A stretch of 64,000 bases of DNA from the NCBI GenBank assembly GCA_035399865.1, contig DAOPJW010000002.1:62001-126000 (forward strand), in the 5' to 3' direction. The stretch is from UBA1547 sp035399865 (GTDB lineage: Bacteria > Patescibacteriota > Saccharimonadia > Saccharimonadales > Saccharimonadaceae). Each line of letters begins with the position of its first letter. The first letter of the stretch is position 1. Shown in pieces: positions 58,973-64,000 of this stretch. Position numbers and translations under genes: made by a program. The notes under the pieces were generated by a model. That model was not told where the DNA came from, did not search any database, and worked only from the letters and a program-made list of their open reading frames with translations.

Positions 58973-59132
58973 TTTGCCCCCTAATTATTATTGTTTACTG
59001 ATAGGATAAATATACTACTTTCACGATGTAAACACAAGCTTTTTAAGGAAAGATACTGTTTGAAATCGTATACTTTAAACACTAAAATATGTAATGATTA
59101 ATAGTCATCAGATTATAATTACTAGACTATTA

Positions 59133-59894
59133 TTAACTTTTGACGACACGAAAACCAACATCTGGATGTACGCCAGACGACGGATAGTAAAGAGTTAAAG
59201 TTAAAATTCCTGCTTCAGTTCCAGTACACCAATAACCACCTCGACGAAAAGATTTTTCAACAGTCTCGCCATAGTTGCTATATAATCGTCCTATTCCTTG
59301 TGATGTTGTCCAACTATTTATTCCAGAAATGCCTGTTGAGCTCGGTTGTGATGCAACAGGTAAACCGTTCATAAGTAAAGATACACTATTCCATTCCTTT
59401 GAAGAATAAGAACTTTCACCTAATATACCTGGTTGCTTTCCGCCACTAATAACGCCTTGGGTCCATTCATAGGCGTTTCCTGACATGTCCCAAATAATTT
59501 CACCGTTACTAAGAGTAAGAGTTCGTCTCTGATTCGAAGGTGATGATTGTCCAGTACCATAATATCCGTTTGAGTCGTTAATATCAGCTTCAAGGGCGTC
59601 GTTAGGAGTACTATCGTTATGACCACTATAAAAATAACCATTACCAACCGCTCCATCTGACCAATTACTTGATACGCTTAGAACATTTTGAGCAATAGTC
59701 ATCCACTCTGCTTCAGTTATTAAATGACAACCTACATCACAATTTGCAGTGTATAAAGAAGAAACGTTTTGTGATGTGGCTTGCGATATATTAGCTACGG
59801 GATAACCTATAGCTGTAGATACTAATTTTCTTGTAGTTGATATTGGATAAGAATCTGCAGGCCATGTATTGTAAGCAGTGGAGTAATTAATTTT
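59133..59894 (-). pseudogene. Truncated FGE/SUMF1-like domain gene
   Basis: The region after ATG 59702 (MTIAQNVLSVSSNW) is only the later part of an FGE-sulfatase-like domain (WDMSGNAYEW, RRGGYWCTG, GFRVVKS). Reading upstream in frame, the domain continues for 64 more codons (CHLITEAEW, then YPVANISQ) to a stop at 59895-59897, with no start codon. The frame begins within an A6 run in the end of the upstream pseudopilin gene. The N-terminal part of the domain is missing. It is probably a decayed gene or the remnant of a pilin-FGE fusion; an ATT start is less likely. Confidence 0.68.
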
Positions 59895-60726
59895 TTACGG
59901 ATGCATAAGTATTATTATTGGCTGATACTGCACGAATTGAACTCGATCGGCTCACTTCTCTACCTGCAATCATTTTTTTTGCACTAATAGATACTTCAAC
60001 CGTGTTGTTTGTTCCAAGAGCATATTGTCTGATTGAATCGCTGTTTGTGGGATCGACAATTACAGTATTTGCGACACTTGAATTGGGGTCAGGATAATAC
60101 GCCAAAGTAAAACTTTCTATATCATCAATGACTTTCGTATCTTCGGCTTTACATATCGTGCCAGTGATATCTGGTGCACAGGTTGGTAATTGAAACGGAA
60201 TATTACAACCTATCATATCGTAGTTTGATGGTGCTAATACTCTTCTCCATAACGAGTTATCTTTGATGAAATATACGACATTCAGCATTAGTGGTGAATT
60301 ATATTTTACATCTTCGCTATTGCATTCACTGGGTTGGTTTGCGATATATATTAAATCTCTTGACGGGTCTAATGAATTATCAGTTGAAGCGTAGACGTTT
60401 AAGATCAACATATTACCATTATTTTCATCTGCATTGTGAAAAGCGGTCGTATCATCATCGTAACCTTGAGGTGAAACCAAGGTTATATTATTAGTAGCAA
60501 GAAGACCACCGCTCGTATTTACGTCCTGTTGAATTCTATTTAAGGCATCTTGAATATCATAGGACATGTTATTTAATGCTTTATTTTCAAGCACGTCCCC
60601 AGTCATATTCACTATTGCTGAAACGAATATTCCAATCGATAGAATAATTATTGGTACGACAACAAGCATTTCAACTATTGTGAAACCTGTTTGGCTGTTA
60701 TTTATTTTGATTTTATTTTGCAACAT
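59887..60726 (-). CDS. PilW-like pseudopilin
   Basis: The 279-residue protein has a leader MLQNKIKINNSQTG before FTIVEMLVVVPIIILSIGIF and a long pilin body with several cysteines (PSECNSEDV, MIGCNIPFQLPTCAPDITGTIC). Large pseudopilins of this kind are minor tip subunits. An earlier ATG at 60747 adds 7 residues and has a weak AAAGGA site; either start is possible. It overlaps the previous pseudopilin by 14 bases. Confidence 0.8.
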   Translation of the reverse strand: MLQNKIKINNSQTGFTIVEMLVVVPIIILSIGIFVSAIVNMTGDVLENKALNNMSYDIQDALNRIQQDVNTSGGLLATNNITLVSPQGYDDDTTAFHNADENNGNMLILNVYASTDNSLDPSRDLIYIANQPSECNSEDVKYNSPLMLNVVYFIKDNSLWRRVLAPSNYDMIGCNIPFQLPTCAPDITGTICKAEDTKVIDDIESFTLAYYPDPNSSVANTVIVDPTNSDSIRQYALGTNNTVEVSISAKKMIAGREVSRSSSIRAVSANNNTYASVKN

Positions 60727-61102
60727 ATGATGCCGTTTGTATTTCATTTGAATTTAATCCTTTTCCATAACTTACCGTAACTAATATTTTTGATATTGAT
60801 GACGAAGTTCCGTATGGACAAGTTATGTTAACAGTAACCTTTACTTCAGACATATTCGGTACTACGACAGAAGAATTATTTAATGGTGTTAATACCATGC
60901 AAGGATTTGTAGCTACGTATTTATTCATTTCAACATAATTATTGGCAAGATTATAAGCCGTTGTGCTACTACGAACTTTTCCGCCATCTTTTAGAGTAAT
61001 ATTATAAAGTTGATAACCAGTAACTAAAAACGCGGCTGCAATAAATAAGGTTATTAACAGTTCAATTGCTGAAAATCCTTGTTTATAATTTAATTTTGTC
61101 AT
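60713..61102 (-). CDS. PilV-like pseudopilin
   Basis: The 129-residue protein has leader MTKLNYKQG before FSAIELLITLFIAAAFLVTGYQ, with Glu5, and a beta-rich end (VTVNITCPYGTSSSISKILVTVSYG). The position between two other pseudopilins with overlapping ends suggests a minor-pilin complex. It overlaps the gene upstream by 4 bases. Confidence 0.82.
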   Translation of the reverse strand: MTKLNYKQGFSAIELLITLFIAAAFLVTGYQLYNITLKDGGKVRSSTTAYNLANNYVEMNKYVATNPCMVLTPLNNSSVVVPNMSEVKVTVNITCPYGTSSSISKILVTVSYGKGLNSNEIQTASYVAK

Positions 61103-61635
61103 TGATTCTTACTCTTTATTTTATATGTCGTGTTCGTGCTTGTTAGATAATAATACAAGTTATATTTTCGACATCGTAAATTAGTGCTGTTGCATAATTC
61201 GTTATTGTCATCTAATGGCTGGTAAACATATTTTGATTCGGTAGGTTGAGGTAAAACGCTTGTTGTCGTCTGACTATTATTAGTAGCTCTCCATAAATCA
61301 CAAGCAGTCTCATTATTATTGCCAGGAACTTCAAGAGATTTAGGGTTAATGTCACGAAGTACAAATAAGGTTGTATCTATAGTACATCCACTAGCGTCTG
61401 ATAATATACCAACTTTTTCTGTAGACGGATAAAATCCAAACGATGTACTACCATTCGTTCCGGAAGTATAAAAGGTTTCTAAACTCATAGCGATTGATTC
61501 CGTATCGGCTTTTCGTTCCGCATCGTCAGCTTTTGACATTGATCCTTTTAAATTTCCAGTACCAAGTACCAACAAGATTGACATTATGGTGACTACGATA
61601 ATTAATTCAATAATAGAAAAACCTGAATGTCTCAT
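61099..61635 (-). CDS. GspG/H-like pseudopilin
   Basis: From ATG 61635 the protein (178 residues) starts with a five-residue leader MRHSG before FSIIELIIVVTIMSILLVL. Body features include SKADDAERKADTESIAMSLE and a cysteine-rich second half (ACDLWRATNN, ELCNSTNLRCRKYN). The start was chosen because TATGAT lies 7 bases upstream and gives a typical short leader; longer starts at 61647 (ATG) or 61671 (TTG) are possible. It heads the minor-pilin operon. Confidence 0.8.
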   Translation of the reverse strand: MRHSGFSIIELIIVVTIMSILLVLGTGNLKGSMSKADDAERKADTESIAMSLETFYTSGTNGSTSFGFYPSTEKVGILSDASGCTIDTTLFVLRDINPKSLEVPGNNNETACDLWRATNNSQTTTSVLPQPTESKYVYQPLDDNNELCNSTNLRCRKYNLYYYLTSTNTTYKIKSKNQ

Positions 61636-61672
61636 GCTTATAATCATAAACGCTTTAGTTTTATAAGGCAAG

Positions 61673-62695
61673 TTATTGAATTTCTATTGGTTCTTGTTCG
61701 ATTATGACATCGAATTTTTCTTTTACAGTTTCGATTATTTTGTTACGAGCAGTATGCAAATCATCGTATGAATTTGCAGATTCGTTAACAAGTATCATTG
61801 CGTTATTTTCGTATATTCTTATACCATTTATTAATTTGCCTTTTAGGCCCGAACGTTCAATTAACCAACCAGCAGGTATTTTAAATTTATCATCACTAAT
61901 TTCATAAACGGGTACATCTGGATAATTTTTTTTAATTTCATAAATTTTATCTGAATTGATAATAATGTTTTTAAAAAATGAACCACAATTCGGTAATATT
62001 TTTGGGTCAGGTAACTTATTTTTCCTTATTTCAATAACCGCTTTTCTGATTATCTGTGGCGTGTAATCAAAAATTTTATTTTCATCAAGATATTTTTGAA
62101 GTGAATTATAAAAAGGAGGGGACATCTGATTCGTTTTTAGTTTGATAGTAATTGACGTTATTATATATCGGCCTACTTGTTCCTCTTTGAATATACTGTT
62201 GCGGTAAGAAAACTTACATTCGGAGTTTGATATGTGAACAATTTTATTTGTATTTTTGTCATATGCCTCTAGAGATGATATTGTATCAGAAATTTCTTGA
62301 CCATAAGCTCCAACATTTTGGACTGGAGTTGCCCCAGCTGTTCCTGGTATAGCCGACATTGCCTCAATACCACTCAAGTTCATGGAAACTGATTTTTCTA
62401 CGACTGAATCCCAATTTTCTCCAGCACCTATTTTGATAATCGTTGATTCTTCGTCTTTTGAAATAATTTCAAAACCTTTGATACAGTTTTGAACTACAAT
62501 GCCATTATAAACATAATCTTTGGCGATAACATTACTGCCACCGCCTATAGTGTAAATTGGTAAAGATTTATTTTTTGCAAAATTACAAATTTCTTCGATA
62601 TCTTTAATGTCATGAATAGTAGCGAAGTATTTTATTGGACCACCAAGATTTATCGTAGTTAGGTCGCGAAAAGAAATGTTTGTTTGAATTTCCAT
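61673..62695 (-). CDS. murB: UDP-N-acetylenolpyruvoylglucosamine reductase MurB
   Basis: MurB reduces the MurA product to UDP-MurNAc with FAD and NADPH. The 340-residue protein has the FAD motifs TINLGGPIKYF and YTIGGGSNVIAKDYVYNGI, GIEAMSAIPGTAGATPVQNVGAYG, YRNSIFK and the C-terminal catalytic region. It is the type I form, to judge from the extra segment around LPDPKILPNCGSFFKN. TATAAT lies 8 bases before the ATG. It lies apart from murA, beside pilin genes. Confidence 0.95.
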   Translation of the reverse strand: MEIQTNISFRDLTTINLGGPIKYFATIHDIKDIEEICNFAKNKSLPIYTIGGGSNVIAKDYVYNGIVVQNCIKGFEIISKDEESTIIKIGAGENWDSVVEKSVSMNLSGIEAMSAIPGTAGATPVQNVGAYGQEISDTISSLEAYDKNTNKIVHISNSECKFSYRNSIFKEEQVGRYIITSITIKLKTNQMSPPFYNSLQKYLDENKIFDYTPQIIRKAVIEIRKNKLPDPKILPNCGSFFKNIIINSDKIYEIKKNYPDVPVYEISDDKFKIPAGWLIERSGLKGKLINGIRIYENNAMILVNESANSYDDLHTARNKIIETVKEKFDVIIEQEPIEIQ

Positions 62696-62749
62696 ACAAA
62701 GATATTATAGCTCAAAATAATATAATATGTTATAATTACCTCTGTTTAT

Positions 62750-62826
62750 GCACCCGTAGCTCAGCGGATTAGAGCATCTGTCTTCGGAACAGAGGGTCGG
62801 CGGTTCGAATCCGTCCGGGTGTACCA
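62750..62826 (+). tRNA. tRNA-Arg (anticodon TCG)
   Basis: Acceptor GCACCCG with CGGGTGT (first pair G-U), anticodon stem TCTGT/ACAGA with loop CTTCGGA (anticodon TCG), T-arm TTCGAAT and encoded CCA. A TATAAT box lies about 12 bases upstream. Confidence 0.96.
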
Positions 62827-62978
62827 AAAACATTAACTAGTATTTTATGTAAATATATTATATTAACAGTAGCAAAGATGTGTAATTTGCTTTGAGAAAC
62901 TGCCTGTTAAATTAAGGAATATTTTTGAATTATATTGTGGTGTGAATGGTTTGTTTTTTAAAGAGAAACGATTATATT

Positions 62979-64000
62979 ATGAAAAATTTAAATAATTTGG
63001 GTCATAAATTTACTGAGGCACTTTCTGTTGCTGTTTCTCGTCAAGATTCTGTAATAAGTGAAAGACAAAGATCGAAAAAAGTTCATGTCACAGGGGCGGG
63101 GAGGACTTTAACTTTCGCATACGAACAATTAAGAAATGCTGCCGAATATGCTGAAGATCATTTATTGCAGTATGCAATTAAACGTTTTTATAATCGAGTG
63201 TTTTTGTCTCGTGACGGGGAATTAGTAAAAAACAGTGGCGAGGAATTAATTGTTGAACTCACTATGGCCGGTTATCTTCAGAATGATACCGTTAATACTG
63301 ATACTATTGTTCAAATTAATAATCTTGCCTTTGACTATTATAATTCGCAGTTAAAATACGGTAGGGATAGCTGGGGACTAGATATATTATCAGTTGAAGT
63401 GGAGCAATTGTTATTAATAAACCTAAAAAGAGATATTTTTGCTCATTTTGTTTATGAATATTTTCTAAAGATTATCAACCCAAAAAAAGCAATTGGATAC
63501 AAAGTACAAAATTTTGAAATTCTATTATTCGTAGCGGTATATCGTATATTATTCAAGTTTGATGATTCTGCCGTCAGATCAGTAATTTTAAAGCGTTATC
63601 AACAAAAGCCTAGTTTAAGCAGTTTTCGTCAAACTAACGAGATGATTGATAAAGTGCTTGTCTCGAAATCACTCGATAAGATAACTAGATTAGTAAACAG
63701 ACAATCGGCTCCATTTAGAATTTTATGGAAAATGGTTGATAGGGATCAAGACGTCAAGCAATTATTTAATTCTCGTGAGAATTTTCTTTCTCTGTTTAAA
63801 CAACAGATCGACAACGAATATGGACAAATAGAAAAAAGAATAAACAAAGGTATCATCAAAAGCGTAATATTCTTGATAATCACAAAAATCTTAATAGGAA
63901 TTGCAATCGAAGTTCCTTATGATTTTGCGATGAAGGGTGTAGTCTCTTGGTTACCACTAACAATTAATTTGCTATTCCCACCGATTTTCATGGTTTTACT
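62979..64000 (+). CDS. Large membrane protein of unknown function (3' end outside window)
   Basis: ATG 62979 opens a frame that stays open to the end of the window, giving at least 340 residues. The N-terminal 280 or so are soluble and mostly helical (GRTLTFAYEQLRNAAEYAED; EYFLKIINPKKAIGYKVQNF). Two helices then appear (about 287-305, IKSVIFLIITKILIGIAIEV; and about 322-340). The layout is cytosolic domain first, membrane part second. An AAAGAGA site precedes the start. I do not recognise the family. The 150 bases between the tRNA and this gene hold only AT-rich promoter-like sequence. Confidence 0.68.
   Translation, partial: MKNLNNLGHKFTEALSVAVSRQDSVISERQRSKKVHVTGAGRTLTFAYEQLRNAAEYAEDHLLQYAIKRFYNRVFLSRDGELVKNSGEELIVELTMAGYLQNDTVNTDTIVQINNLAFDYYNSQLKYGRDSWGLDILSVEVEQLLLINLKRDIFAHFVYEYFLKIINPKKAIGYKVQNFEILLFVAVYRILFKFDDSAVRSVILKRYQQKPSLSSFRQTNEMIDKVLVSKSLDKITRLVNRQSAPFRILWKMVDRDQDVKQLFNSRENFLSLFKQQIDNEYGQIEKRINKGIIKSVIFLIITKILIGIAIEVPYDFAMKGVVSWLPLTINLLFPPIFMVL

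Larger units (their letters stand above)
57824..59044 (-). repeat. Tandem 654-bp duplication of a pilin gene with its promoter
   Basis: Two units with period 654 bases. From the promoter (-35 near 59036 and 58382) through codon ~95 the units look identical, and they diverge only in parts of the 3' third and in the 3' flank. Confidence 0.88.

Noticed and set aside
59887..59900. Programmed -1 frameshift at A-AAA-AAT between the PilW-like gene and the FGE domain
   Set aside because: The heptamer fits a -1 slip, but the FGE frame is +1 relative to the pilin frame, so a -1 shift would not enter it.
1..64000. Alternative genetic code (UGA as glycine, code 25) as in some CPR lineages
   Set aside because: UGA is used as a normal stop at gene ends (for example ruvC and the 49516 gene), and conserved proteins such as DnaK, RecA and LepA are full length without in-frame UGA.
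1..64000. rRNA operon, tmRNA, RNase P RNA or SRP RNA
   Set aside because: I searched the larger intergenic gaps by eye and found no sequence with the conserved cores of these RNAs; every gap over 300 bases turned out to contain a gene.

Overview
The window looks like a piece of a small, AT-rich genome of a Patescibacteria (CPR) bacterium, most likely Candidatus Saccharibacteria (TM7). The signs are short intergenic gaps, reduced versions of several universal proteins (HrcA, TsaB, ComEC), a murT-gatD pair for lipid II amidation, many pseudopilins with a type IV pilus machine, and surface proteins of a kind I associate with this phylum (a lamin-tail protein with CPEGQ..NPETNRC repeats; a VVDGDDGVWG phage-tail-like protein). 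UGA acts as a stop, so this is not a code-25 lineage. Lineage is inferred from protein character; no 16S rRNA gene is present.

Layout. 0-4 kb: end of murJ, lepA, and a minimal tatA-tatC pair on the minus strand. 4.2-9.5 kb: an operon starting with a small membrane protein that carries an RK-type Tat motif, followed by five proteins without Sec signals that resemble phage tail or fibre parts. 9.5-15.3 kb: secreted surface proteins, including two DUF916-like (WxL-interacting) anchors and three related WxL-like proteins. 15-23 kb: a divergent adenylate kinase, then hrcA-grpE, ackA, dnaK, pgsA and dnaJ, with four CIRCE operators. 22.7-25 kb: a RimB-like protease plus rimK and two small membrane genes. 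25-35 kb: tRNA-Lys, comEC, yebC, a lamin-tail surface protein, ruvCAB, a bPH2 protein, a pilin, recA, a small hydrolase and recX. 35-41 kb: the pilus assembly operon pilB-pilC-pilM-pilN-pilO on the minus strand. 41-44 kb: tsaE, tsaB, rny, DUF5320 and DUF134 genes. 44.7-53.8 kb: seven tRNA genes among membrane genes, a GT39-like glycosyltransferase, gatD-murT and a membrane-anchored Clp ATPase. 54-57 kb: an HTH-MurA fusion and glyA. 57-62.7 kb: seven minus-strand pilin-related genes (one broken) and murB. The end holds a tRNA-Arg and a truncated membrane-protein gene.

How the genes fit together. Three themes dominate: cell envelope (MurA, MurB, MurJ, MurT-GatD, PgsA, GT39), surface attachment and DNA uptake (pili, pseudopilins, ComEC, RecA, RuvABC, tail-like and WxL-like proteins), and protein quality control under HrcA/CIRCE. 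This suits an epibiont that attaches to a host, imports DNA and keeps its own wall.

A recurrent signal is a -10 box (TATAAT or TATACT) placed 6 or 7 bases before the start codon. It occurs at eleven genes or leader ORFs and predicts leaderless mRNAs. Internal genes of operons often have Shine-Dalgarno sequences instead. All eight tRNA genes encode CCA.
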